64,000 nucleotides of DNA from Pseudomonadota bacterium. Lineage in GTDB: Bacteria; Myxococcota_A; UBA9160; SZUA-336. The notes below the pieces were generated by a model. That model ran no database searches. It had not been told where the DNA came from and saw only the letters and a list, made by a program, of their open reading frames with translations. Position 1 is the stretch's first letter. Each line of letters starts with the position of its first letter. Shown one piece after another: positions 9,152-17,872 of this stretch. The position numbers and the translations under genes are program-made. The stretch is from positions 1 to 64,000 of the forward strand of contig QJZC01000023.1 of NCBI GenBank assembly GCA_003247575.1, in the 5' to 3' direction.

Positions 9152-9561
9152 GTCATGCACTCCTTCAGACTCCAAGACCCAACGCCCACGCACCGACGAG
9201 TGTGGAGACTACCCACCCGCCGAGACTCGGCGCGTCTCGTGTCCAGCAGTTCAAGCAATGCAGCAACTGCAATCCGTATGCCCGGCGCTTGGATCAGAAG
9301 CCTCTCCCAAGAACGAGACAGTCGGGCCGGGCTGCTGCCGCATGCGTGCCAGCACGTCTCAACGTCAGACAGCCTGACCCATAGAGCGCGGCGGGCCCCG
9401 CTTGCTTCACACCAGTGTGATCCGACTGCGCTGCCGTGCAGCCACGCGAGCAGCCGAAGCAACCTGCGATCCGAAAGCTTTCGAGCGAACACCTTCACCC
9501 AAAAAGATGGACATACTCGCACACAGCAGCCGGTATCGCGCGCGCGGTGGAGAGGTAGATC

Positions 9562-10376
9562 GTGGAGCGGAAGACAGCGACTCGCGGAAATCAAGCTCGC
9601 CGCAACGCAGCAACTGAAAGCCTCGATCTAGACTCAGAAGCCGTGCGCTACTGGCGACTGCAGCGCGGCTTTACTCAAGAGGCCCTCGCGAAGCAACGCG
9701 TTCGCCTCGACGGCGAGATGCACTCGATCTCGTGCACCCAGATACGCCGAATCGAAGCCGAGGGCCGCTGCGGCCCAGCCCGGAGAGAGTCGCAATATCG
9801 CTGGAGGGACTACCCGGTGTGGGCCAGACGGAGCTCGCGCTCCGCGTTTGCGCCACATGTGAGCAGAAGCATGCGTTCCGCATTATCTGGCTCGACGCGC
9901 GAGATCCAGATTTGACATCGGCCTGAGCAGACGTCGTGGCACCGCATCTCGGCATCGAGGACCCGAATCCGGCGCACCGCGTCGAGCTGGCCCTCGAAGC
10001 GATCGAGGCTCTCGCAGCACCGGTGCTGATCGTGCTCGACGACCTCACGCAGTGGTGTGCATGCGTCCCCTGGCCCAGGCCACGCGGAGCGCACATTCGC
10101 TGGCTCGCGACGACCTGTATCCGAGATCTCGGAGATCGCGTCTTCCACTACTGCACGCTGCCACTCCTGGAACCAGCCGCGTCCCGGGAGCTGCTCGTTC
10201 AGCGCGCGGGCGAGCAAAGCAAGTTGACCTATGGCCTGGAACTCCGAACCTTGTACGGCCGCACATTGGAGCGTTCCCTTGGAGAAGTGTGGCAGCTCTC
10301 ACCTGGGCCCGCTCTCTCGCTCGAGTGGACTCGCACGAGATCTCTGATGTGCTTCGATGCCGGGAGCCTACGGTAG
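9562..10376 (+). pseudogene. Decayed HTH / NB-ARC (STAND) regulator
   Basis: The N-terminal frame (9562 onward) has an XRE-like helix-turn-helix (VRYWRLQRGFTQEALAKQ) ending near RRIEAEGRCGP. The sequence then shifts frame near 9770-9795 to RVAISLEGLPGVGQTELALR, an NB-ARC P-loop whose Walker A Lys is replaced by Gln. After RIIWLDARDPDLTSA there is an in-frame TGA (9924-9926), and the same frame resumes with APHLGIEDPNPAHRVE and a Walker B-like VLIVLDDL. The order HTH, NB-ARC matches signal-transduction ATPases, and the expected C-terminal TPR repeats are absent. Frameshift, stop and lost P-loop Lys together mark it as dead. Confidence 0.65.
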
Positions 10377-10386
10377 CGCGCCCGAG

Positions 10387-11040
10387 TCAGCGGACCCTGG
10401 AGCGTACCGGCTGACGGTCCTCTTGGCTGCCGCGTCCGTCCGCCTCGCCGATCGTGCTCGGCTGAGTCTCGAAGACGTCTTCATCGAGCGGGTTGGGAAG
10501 ACCGATCTCCGGAAAGACGTGCAGAACCAGATCCCCGCTACCTCGCACACAGAACGTTCCATCACTGATGCGAAGACGACCGAGCTCCACGAGCGAGACG
10601 GCCAGTGCCGGCATTTCCTCTATGTTCTCGGCGGAGCTCACCGCGTACTCGAAGGCTTGCTTGGCTCCCTCTGGATCGAGCTCTCGCAACAGCAGGCCTA
10701 GCTCCGTCCACCCGTCGGTCCAGCCGGGGTCGCGCAACAGAGCCTCGTGATAGCTAGCGATGGCCAGTCCGAGCCGGCTCTGTGGTCGAGCGGCTGTCGC
10801 TCCGCTCCTGCCTGAGACCGAACTCGATGCTTGCACTACCACAGCTTCCGAACTCGCTGGCTCGGGAGCTACCACAGCCTCTCTCGGAGCTTGTACCTGC
10901 GGCAGCTCGTCTGCAACGGCGCAGCGCGAGGCCAAGGTCCCGATGCTCCAGACCGTTCCAAAGCTCGAGAGGACTCCAAAGCTCCAGAGGGCTGCGGCGA
11001 TCCGAGAGATTCCACTTTTGCTAGGGGTAGCGTTCGGCAT
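10387..11040 (-). CDS. Membrane-anchored TPR-like protein
   Basis: 217 residues from ATG 11040, with a purine-rich GGGAGGCGAG immediately upstream. One hydrophobic segment lies at about residues 10-37 (IAAALWSFGVLSSFGTVWSI). A Pro/Ala/Ser/Val-rich linker follows, then TPR-like helices: LGLAIASYHEALLRDPGWTD and LELDP-type turns (LLLRELDPEGAKQAFEYAVS). The rest (GSGDLVLHVFPEIGLPNPLD) is unassigned. TPR segments usually mediate protein-protein contacts. It is convergent with the dead HTH/NB-ARC gene and divergent from the APH-like gene. Confidence 0.55.
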   Translation of the reverse strand: MPNATPSKSGISRIAAALWSFGVLSSFGTVWSIGTLASRCAVADELPQVQAPREAVVAPEPASSEAVVVQASSSVSGRSGATAARPQSRLGLAIASYHEALLRDPGWTDGWTELGLLLRELDPEGAKQAFEYAVSSAENIEEMPALAVSLVELGRLRISDGTFCVRGSGDLVLHVFPEIGLPNPLDEDVFETQPSTIGEADGRGSQEDRQPVRSRVR

Positions 11041-11174
11041 CTCGCCTCCCCGCTCGATCGTCCACGATCGCTCATGCAGTGGACGTCCGCGTGACGCGCT
11101 CGTGGCATACTTTACCATGTGCTGATCGCAGCCAGCAGCAAGATCACGAGGGCGAACGCTCTGGGGAGCGTCGA

Positions 11175-12167
11175 ATGAATGGCACGAGCTTGAGCGCTGC
11201 GATCTCCGAGTGGGTGGAGGTCGTCCTCAGAGAGCGCAAATGCGTTCAAACCTCTCCGCTCGAGGTGGTAAAGCAGCGCCCCTGGGCTTCGGTGTGGCGA
11301 ATGAACACGTCAGCTGGCCAGGTATACGTCAAGGCGAACGCTCCCGGGGGCGCCCACGAGCCCGCGCTGGTGCGTACCTTGGCAGCCGCTTGGCCGGATC
11401 TGGTTCCAGCGCCCTTGGCAGTAGACGAAGATCGGGGATGGATGCTTACTGCGGACTGTGGCGAGCGGATGGATGCCATCGGCTGGCAGACCGATCACTC
11501 CCTGAAGGTGTGGGAGACTCTACTCCCCCGGTATGCCGAGCTACAGATCGCCTCGCTCGAGCACGCGACTCGATGGCTCGAGATCGGCGTCCCCGACCGT
11601 CGCATGAGTCGGCTGCCGAGCTTGATCGCGAACCTGGTCGATCGCACGTCCGAGCTCACCTGCACGGAGAGAAAGGCCATGCAGGCTCGCATTCCGGAGC
11701 TCGCGACCCTCGGCGAGGAGCTGGGGCGATCACCTGCGCACGCGGCACTGGACCACGGCGACCTCCACGAGGCAAACTTGTTGTCAGCTGGAGACCGACT
11801 CTGGGTCATCGACTGGGCCGATGCCTGCGTGTCCCATGCCTTCGTGACCCTACGCGTAACGCGAGAGCACGCACTTGGCGGGCTAGACGAAGAGACCCGC
11901 GCTCGCGCTTTCGCCAGGCTTCAGGCAGCCTACTTCGAACCGTGGTTGGCACACGCATCGCGTGCGGAGCTGAATCACTGGGCGATGCTTGCGAATTGGG
12001 CTGGAACCGCCGCACGCGCGCTCGACTTCGACCACATGCTCCAGGGTCGCGAGAACAGCTCGGATAGTGAGAACAAAGAGGAGTCTGGGCATTGGCGCAT
12101 TCACGTCGCAGCGTGGCTGCGTCGATGGCTGTCCGAGCAGCCCAGAGATCACGCAGTCTGCGGCTGA
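11175..12167 (+). CDS. Aminoglycoside phosphotransferase-like (APH) family kinase
   Basis: 330 residues from ATG 11175 with GGGGAG upstream. The kinase-like fold is shown by the nucleotide-binding Lys segment AGQVYVKANAPGGAHEPALV, the Brenner motif LDHGDLHEANLL near residue 194 (catalytic Asp and Asn present) and the metal-binding LWVIDWADACVSH. Family members phosphorylate small molecules such as aminoglycosides, choline, fructosamine or homoserine. Nothing here indicates true antibiotic resistance, so the substrate is unknown. It is followed by a LysR gene after about 80 bp on the same strand. Confidence 0.8.
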   Translation: MNGTSLSAAISEWVEVVLRERKCVQTSPLEVVKQRPWASVWRMNTSAGQVYVKANAPGGAHEPALVRTLAAAWPDLVPAPLAVDEDRGWMLTADCGERMDAIGWQTDHSLKVWETLLPRYAELQIASLEHATRWLEIGVPDRRMSRLPSLIANLVDRTSELTCTERKAMQARIPELATLGEELGRSPAHAALDHGDLHEANLLSAGDRLWVIDWADACVSHAFVTLRVTREHALGGLDEETRARAFARLQAAYFEPWLAHASRAELNHWAMLANWAGTAARALDFDHMLQGRENSSDSENKEESGHWRIHVAAWLRRWLSEQPRDHAVCG

Positions 12168-12246
12168 ACGCGTGGAATCTTGGTTTCCGTCGAGCGTCTC
12201 GTAGCCATCCTTTCAGAACGACCAGAAGCAGCCAGGACTCCGACCA

Positions 12247-13167
12247 ATGAGTGATCGTAATCCCCTTCCCCCGTTCAGCTGGCTTCGGGCCTTCGAGGCG
12301 GCGAGCCGACTCGGCAGCTTCAAGCAGGCAGCGCGTGAGCTCCACGTGACACCATCCTCGATCAGTCATCAGATCCGGGATCTCGAACGATCGCTGGGCA
12401 GCTCGCTGTTCGTGCGGAAGACTCGCGCGATCGAGTTGACGCCCGTAGGTCAGCGCTTCTTCGAACAGGTGCAGACGGCTCTGGCTTCACTGTCCAGCGC
12501 AACCGAAGTCGCCCGCGGCCGGGACCGCACTCGTCCCCTGCGGATCGGGATGCTGCCCTTCACGGCAAGCGAGGTGTTCGTACCCACGCTGAGCCGCCTC
12601 GCCGACGTGCTCCCGGCAGTCGAGTTCCAGATCGAATCCAGGATCCATCTGCGCGACCTGCGCGGCGATGCGGGCAATGAGCGACTCGATGCTGTGATCC
12701 GTTACGGCACCGGAGAGTTCGAGGGACTGACCGGCATCGAGCTGACCCAGGTCTGGCTCGACGTTGTCGCTTCGCCCGACTGGACGCGTAGCCATCGCCT
12801 CTCGCACCCCGCAGATCTCGTGGGAAGCCCGCTCATCGTACTCACCGCTCAGCCCGAAGGGTGGCAGCTCTGGGGACGGGCGTACGGCCTCGAGCTTCCA
12901 GGAGCAGCCGAGGTGCTCGCCTTCGACAACTATGCGGCCGCCCTGCGGGCCGTGGAGCAGGGGCTCGGACCGGGCCTCGCGCTGTTGCCTCTGGCCCAGC
13001 CCTGGATCGACGCCGGACGACTCGTGCGCCCGCTCGTTGCGCGGGTCGCGTTGCGGGAGTCGATGTACCTGGTGTTCGCTCCGGGCGGAAGCCGCCAGCC
13101 CGAGATCGAGACGGTCGCACAGGAGCTGCGCGCGCACCTGCGCGCATCGAGTCCTCCGCATGGATGA
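12247..13167 (+). CDS. LysR-type transcriptional regulator, GcvA-like
   Basis: 306 residues. The N-terminal winged HTH has the LysR/GcvA pattern PPFSWLRAFEAASRLGSFKQ and AARELHVTPSSISHQIRDLE. The effector domain opens with LRIGMLPFTASEVFVPTLSR and includes DAVIRYGTGEFEGL, characteristic of the GcvA/AmpR-like branch. It sits 86 bp before a zinc alcohol dehydrogenase on the same strand and probably controls it. An inverted repeat straddles its stop codon (13160-13183). Confidence 0.85.
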   Translation: MSDRNPLPPFSWLRAFEAASRLGSFKQAARELHVTPSSISHQIRDLERSLGSSLFVRKTRAIELTPVGQRFFEQVQTALASLSSATEVARGRDRTRPLRIGMLPFTASEVFVPTLSRLADVLPAVEFQIESRIHLRDLRGDAGNERLDAVIRYGTGEFEGLTGIELTQVWLDVVASPDWTRSHRLSHPADLVGSPLIVLTAQPEGWQLWGRAYGLELPGAAEVLAFDNYAAALRAVEQGLGPGLALLPLAQPWIDAGRLVRPLVARVALRESMYLVFAPGGSRQPEIETVAQELRAHLRASSPPHG

Positions 13168-13183
13168 AGATCCCTTCATCCAT
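13160..13183. promoter_or_regulatory. 9-bp inverted repeat before the alcohol dehydrogenase gene
   Basis: ATGGATGAA (13160-13168) and TTCATCCAT (13175-13183) are perfect inverted arms with a 6-nt spacer. They overlap the LysR stop codon and lie about 70 bp before the dehydrogenase start. The ATGAA-N6-TTCAT core can be read as a LysR-type T-N11-A box, or as a hairpin in the transcript. A third partial arm (ATCCAT) follows at about 13191. Confidence 0.4.
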
Positions 13184-13253
13184 CGTGAAAATCCATCCCT
13201 TTGTCACGACAACTCCGACCCGCTAGCGTGGCCGTCGAGCAGAGGGAGTGCAC

Positions 13254-14270
13254 ATGCAGCAGCTCATGTTCGAAGGTACTGGCAAGCTCGCGTGGCGGCA
13301 GCAGCCCCCGCTCGTACTCGCCCGCCCGACGGAGGTGAAAGTGCGGCCGCTGGTGGTCGCGGCCTGTGACCTGGATCGTCAGATCGTCCGGGGTCAGTCC
13401 CCGTTCGCCCCTCCCTTTGCGCTCGGCCACGAATTCGTCGCTGAGATCCTCGAGGTCGGCGAGTCGAGAACCTGGCAGGTGGGCGACGTGGCCGCCGTGG
13501 CTTACCAACCCAGCTGCGGCACCTGCAAGATGTGCCGACGCGGCACGACCTCGGCTTGCCAGCGCGTCCCCAAGACGTCCATGTACGGGCTCGGGCCGGT
13601 CGCCGGAGACTGGGGCGGTGCCCTCTCCGATGTCGTTCGCGTCCCATTCCCCGACGCGATGCTATGTCGGCTCCCCGAGAACGTCACTCCCTTGCAAGCA
13701 GCCAACGCGAGCGACAATCTGCTCGATGCGTACCGCTGCGTGGGGCCCCAGCTCGCTCGGATCCCCGCTGGCTCGGTGCTCGTCGCCGGCAGCGGGGGCA
13801 TCTCCTTGCTCGTCGTCGATGCGGCCCGCAGGCTCGGAGCCGGACAGATCAGCTACCTGTCTCCAGACCGTTTGCATCTCGAACGGGCGGAAGCGCTCGG
13901 AGCGAACGCGTATCCGGTGAAGACATGGCCCGATCGCTTTCCCTCGCACGATATCACAGTGGACTGCACGAACGACCCCAGAGCTCTACACGCCCTCGTG
14001 GCCAGTACAGCTCCAGGAGGATTCTGCACGAGCCCCCCCATGTACTTCGCCGATGTCACGCTTCCAATGGCGCGAATGTGCATGCGCGGGATCACCTTCA
14101 GCACCGGTCGCACGAACGGGGCCGCAGGACTCCCGCGAATGCTCGAAGCAATCTCCAAAGGCGAGCTCGATCCGCTCGCCATCCAGCCTCTCATCGTGCC
14201 CTGGCGCGAGGCCGCCGACGCATTGCTTGGTGGCGAACCCAAGGTCATCATCGATCGTTCACTCAGCTGA
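13254..14270 (+). CDS. Zinc-binding medium-chain alcohol dehydrogenase
   Basis: 338 residues from ATG 13254, five nt after GAGGGAG; a GTG two codons earlier overlaps the ribosome site. The catalytic-zinc region shows VVAACDLDRQ and FALGHEFVAEILEVGE. The structural-zinc loop has Cys88, Cys91, Cys94 and Cys102 (CGTCKMCRRGTTSAC). The Rossmann part reads VLVAGSGGISLLVVDAARRL, with VAGSGG in place of the usual GxGxxG. It would oxidise an alcohol or polyol with NAD(P). The LysR gene upstream is its likely regulator. Confidence 0.8.
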   Translation: MQQLMFEGTGKLAWRQQPPLVLARPTEVKVRPLVVAACDLDRQIVRGQSPFAPPFALGHEFVAEILEVGESRTWQVGDVAAVAYQPSCGTCKMCRRGTTSACQRVPKTSMYGLGPVAGDWGGALSDVVRVPFPDAMLCRLPENVTPLQAANASDNLLDAYRCVGPQLARIPAGSVLVAGSGGISLLVVDAARRLGAGQISYLSPDRLHLERAEALGANAYPVKTWPDRFPSHDITVDCTNDPRALHALVASTAPGGFCTSPPMYFADVTLPMARMCMRGITFSTGRTNGAAGLPRMLEAISKGELDPLAIQPLIVPWREAADALLGGEPKVIIDRSLS

Positions 14271-15149
14271 TCGAGGCCGAGCGCGCAGCATCCCAGCTCG
14301 ACGGATGTGCCGCACCCGAGCGGCTCGCGAATGTAGTTGGACCGCACGCGGCCAACTTCATCAGGGCTCGAATCGCATGCGTCGATCCCCTCGGCAAGCT
14401 CGGGCGAATACCCACCCACCGAGCTCGGCCGACAACACACGCAGTAGCCCATCTTCCGGGAGAAAATGTCCCGGCTCGCAAGCTTCCCCGCCTATCGCTC
14501 TCACCACACTAGACTCGAAGCCTCGGGAAGCCTCGGCCGTAACCCAAACCCACCACGCCATGAACAACGCGCAAGTCGCGCGAGCGCCCAAGCCCTCCCT
14601 TCGACGAGCCAGATCGGGGAAAATCCAGGGATAGCCGACAAGAAAGCAGGACGACAGATGACAAGATCGTCTCTGCTTCTCCATCAACTAGTGAGGTGGC
14701 TTACGTAGCCCGCTCTCGCGCACGCGATATCGGTTCCCTTGCATTTCCCTGGAATTGCGTAGGGCGGAATCACACCTCGGGCCGTCTCCACCCTTTCATG
14801 AGTCGTCTCTTCGAGGAATCTCGCACGGGTGCATCCTGCTACACGCCAATCAGACGCGCCATCTCTCATCCACGCTTCACCCGAAGCAACCGATCGGAGA
14901 AGGCCACGCAACGGTTGTAGTCAGTATCCGCTCGGCAGTTCTAGGATCGCCTTCGCTTCCCATGCCTGGACTACGCAAGCAGTCACCCACACGCCGATCC
15001 TTCACAGAATTCGGTCGACCTCCTACTCAGAAGGTTGTACTGCATTTCGATACCAACGATTTCGATACCACCGATTTTGTACGAGCATAATCTGCACTCG
15101 TTGATATGCTGAACCGTGAGCAACGTTGCACGACAGAGGAGAGTCAGAC
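14271..15149. other. Non-coding stretch upstream of the TonB receptor
   Basis: About 880 bp without a convincing gene. Open frames on either strand lack ribosome sites, family motifs and consistent third-position GC. The last 150 bp are clearly more A/T-rich and hold a tandem 15-mer (15044-15073) followed by CATAAT (15086-15091), the likely promoter area for the receptor gene. Confidence 0.5.
15044..15073 (+). repeat. Tandem 15-bp direct repeat upstream of the TonB receptor
   Basis: ATTTCGATACCAACG (15044-15058) is followed immediately by ATTTCGATACCACCG (15059-15073), with one difference. It lies 77-106 bp before the receptor start, just ahead of a CATAAT element. Direct-repeat operators are used by several regulator families. 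A chance slippage duplication is equally possible. Confidence 0.5.
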
Positions 15150-17828
15150 ATGAAGATGCAATCTCCCTCTTGGCTCTTGGCACTCGCACTTAGCATGAGT
15201 CCCACGACTCTGGCGAGAGCTCAGTCCCCTGACGCAGACGCAGACGCACGTGCTGCTCAGCGCGCAGCCATCGAGGAAGTCACCGTCACGGTCGAGCGCC
15301 GGGAACAGAATCTTCAAGACGTCCCATCCCTGGCTCAGTCCTTCTCGGAAGCCGACCTCAAGTTCTCCGGAGTCGGCTCGGAGATCCGAAATCTCGGAGC
15401 TGTCGTCCCCGGTATGTCGATCGCCAATCAAGAGGGCAACATAGAGATCTTCATCCGAGGCGTCGGATCGACGAACAACACCGAGCTCGGTGACCCCTCG
15501 GCCGCGACCTACGTGAACGGCGTGTATGTCCCGCGTCCGCGCGGGCTCGGTGCACAGTTCTTCGACCTCGAGCGCGTCGAGGTTCTGAAGGGCCCCCAGG
15601 GTACGCTGCGTGGCCGCAATGCCGTCGCCGGATCCTTGAACATCATCTCCAAGACGCCCGAGTTCGGTGAGATGGGTGGATACCTCCAAGCCGAGTTCGG
15701 CTCATTCGATACCAGGATCTTCGAGGGAGCTCTGAACGTGCCCATCGGCGATACGCTGGCACTGCGGGTCGCTGGATTCAGAAACTTCCACGATCCGCAG
15801 TTCGACAATGCTGGCCCCACGCGAGGACTCAAGGCCGCGGGCGAACAGGAAGACCAGGCCGTACGCGTCTCGGCCGCATGGGACATCAGTGAAGAACTCT
15901 CGGTTCGCTTGTTCGCAGACTACTCCAAGGAGGAAGGGACCGGATTCCCTGGAGCCAACCTGTTCGATGCGTTCGCCAGCGGCCAGCGCTTCGACGACCT
16001 CAATCCTCGCAAGGTCGTCTACCGCGGAATCGAGGGAGACCTCGAAAGCGACAATCGAGGCGTCTCGACAAACGTCGCCTACGACTTCGGGCCCGTCGTG
16101 TTCGAGTACCTCGGCAGCTACCGCGATCTCGACTTCGAGCAAACCAACGCCGCGAGCGACGGCGTCGCATTCCCCGGCCGCGACCTCAGCGAGAGCGAGG
16201 TCGACAACTTCAGCAACGTCTTCTTCCTGACTCGGTCCGAATCGATCGTGCACGAGCTCCGCTTGTTCGCTCCCGACACGGCGCGTGCTCGCTGGACCGC
16301 CGGGATGTTCTTCTTCAAGGAGGACCAGGAGACGGGCTTCTTCTCGGCTTCGGATCGCGGGTTCTGCTGCTTCTCGGGAGTCGAGTTCAGCATCCCGAGC
16401 ACCGACACGCGCTCGCTCGCGGGTTACGCGGACGTCACCTACGACGTGACCCCCAGCTTTCGCGTCAAGGCGGGGCTCCGTCACACGGACGAAGAGAAGT
16501 CTCGCTTCGGGATCGGTGGAAACTTTGCGATCGCTGCCGGCGGGACGACTCCGGACGACGACTTCGCCTGCTGCTTCAGCTCGCGATTCGGGACCGAGGG
16601 CTTCGAACCGAGATTTCTCGACCGGAGCTCGTTCGATGCCTCCGATCGATCACCAGCAGCACTCGCTCGCCTACTCCTCGACGGCATCCAGCCGGGAGAT
16701 CGGGACACCTTCGGGGCACAGCTGGCCGGAGTCATCGATGGGTCACGGCCCAACGGGACCTGTATCGATACGCCGGAGCTCGACAACGGTTCTTTGTCCT
16801 GCCCGGCCAACGGGCAGTTCAGCTTCCTCAACATCACGGCACCCGACATTCAGAAGGGAAAGACGGACGACAAGTTTCTCGACTGGAGGGCGGGCTTCGA
16901 GTTCGACCTGAGCGAAGACAACCTCTTGTACGCATCTGTCACCACTGGGCACAAGTCTGGAGGATTCAACGATACGGCTGCAAACCCTGGGTTCGACCCC
17001 ACGCAGCCCGAGGGCCCTGGGAATCAGAGGCTCCTCCAGGCGATCGAATTCGATCCCGAGATCGTGATCGCCTACGAGATCGGGAGCAAGAACGCCTTCC
17101 AGTTCGGAGACTACTTCGGCACGCTCAACGCGAGCGCATTCATGTATGACTACCAAGACCAGGTGTTCTCCGTCCTCACCACGATCGGGGGCCTGGGCGA
17201 CGGCGAGAACAATGGATCCTCGCAGCAGAACGTCAACATCGCCGATTCCCGGATTCTCGGCCTCGAGCTGGAGGGGAGCGTAGGCCTCCCAGCGGGCTTC
17301 ACCCTTTCGGGCAATCTGCTGTTCTTGAACACGGAAATCCGCGACGGGACGGTCTCCGACGTGCGGGCGACCAACTTCGGAAACCTCGCTGCAACCCCCG
17401 ACGCGGAGCTCTCCGGAAACGATCTACCGCTCGCGCCCAAGCTCACGGCGATCCTGAGGCTCCAACAGCAGATCGATCTGGGCTCCTGGGGACAGCTCGA
17501 CTGGCAGATCCTCGGAAACTACAAGTCGAGCTACTTTCTCAGCGTTTTCAACGAGCAGCCGGTCCGATTCGACGACGACGTCGATGGAGCGATCGACCGG
17601 GTCGCGAGCGCGAAGTCCCTCGGATTCGATGACGAGCAAAAGAGCTACATCACGCTGAACCTCGGTATCGGTTACACCACGAGCGACGAGCGGCTTCGGG
17701 TCGAGGCCTTCGTGTCGAACCTTCTCGACGAGGACGCATCGACCAAGGCACTCTTTGCTCCATCGCTGAATCTTCGGTTCCTCAACGATCCGAGGACCGT
17801 GGGAGTGCGGGTGATGTATCGGTTCTGA
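15150..17828 (+). CDS. TonB-dependent receptor of a glucan utilization locus
   Basis: 892 residues from ATG 15150 (AGAGGAG at 15135-15141). Signal peptide MKMQSPSWLLALALSMSPTT with cleavage near ARA-Q, then a TonB-box-like segment (IEEVTVTVERREQN). The plug domain shows IEIFIRGVGSTNNTE, RVEVLKGPQGTLRGRNAVAG and SLNIISKTPEFGEMGG. A 22-strand barrel follows, ending in the expected aromatic residue (VRVMYRF). The gene precedes GH1 and AmpG-like MFS genes on the same strand, so it most likely imports beta-gluco-oligosaccharides across the outer membrane. Two adjacent-cysteine pairs (Cys406-407, Cys474-475) and further cysteines near 540-550 are unusual for this family. Confidence 0.92.
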   Translation: MKMQSPSWLLALALSMSPTTLARAQSPDADADARAAQRAAIEEVTVTVERREQNLQDVPSLAQSFSEADLKFSGVGSEIRNLGAVVPGMSIANQEGNIEIFIRGVGSTNNTELGDPSAATYVNGVYVPRPRGLGAQFFDLERVEVLKGPQGTLRGRNAVAGSLNIISKTPEFGEMGGYLQAEFGSFDTRIFEGALNVPIGDTLALRVAGFRNFHDPQFDNAGPTRGLKAAGEQEDQAVRVSAAWDISEELSVRLFADYSKEEGTGFPGANLFDAFASGQRFDDLNPRKVVYRGIEGDLESDNRGVSTNVAYDFGPVVFEYLGSYRDLDFEQTNAASDGVAFPGRDLSESEVDNFSNVFFLTRSESIVHELRLFAPDTARARWTAGMFFFKEDQETGFFSASDRGFCCFSGVEFSIPSTDTRSLAGYADVTYDVTPSFRVKAGLRHTDEEKSRFGIGGNFAIAAGGTTPDDDFACCFSSRFGTEGFEPRFLDRSSFDASDRSPAALARLLLDGIQPGDRDTFGAQLAGVIDGSRPNGTCIDTPELDNGSLSCPANGQFSFLNITAPDIQKGKTDDKFLDWRAGFEFDLSEDNLLYASVTTGHKSGGFNDTAANPGFDPTQPEGPGNQRLLQAIEFDPEIVIAYEIGSKNAFQFGDYFGTLNASAFMYDYQDQVFSVLTTIGGLGDGENNGSSQQNVNIADSRILGLELEGSVGLPAGFTLSGNLLFLNTEIRDGTVSDVRATNFGNLAATPDAELSGNDLPLAPKLTAILRLQQQIDLGSWGQLDWQILGNYKSSYFLSVFNEQPVRFDDDVDGAIDRVASAKSLGFDDEQKSYITLNLGIGYTTSDERLRVEAFVSNLLDEDASTKALFAPSLNLRFLNDPRTVGVRVMYRF

Positions 17829-17872
17829 TCTCGCGACTCTCATCCAGCGGATCTGCTGTCGAGGTAGTTGAA

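Noticed and set aside
11175-12167. True aminoglycoside resistance gene
   Set aside because: Only the general APH-family motifs are visible, and these are shared by many metabolic kinases.
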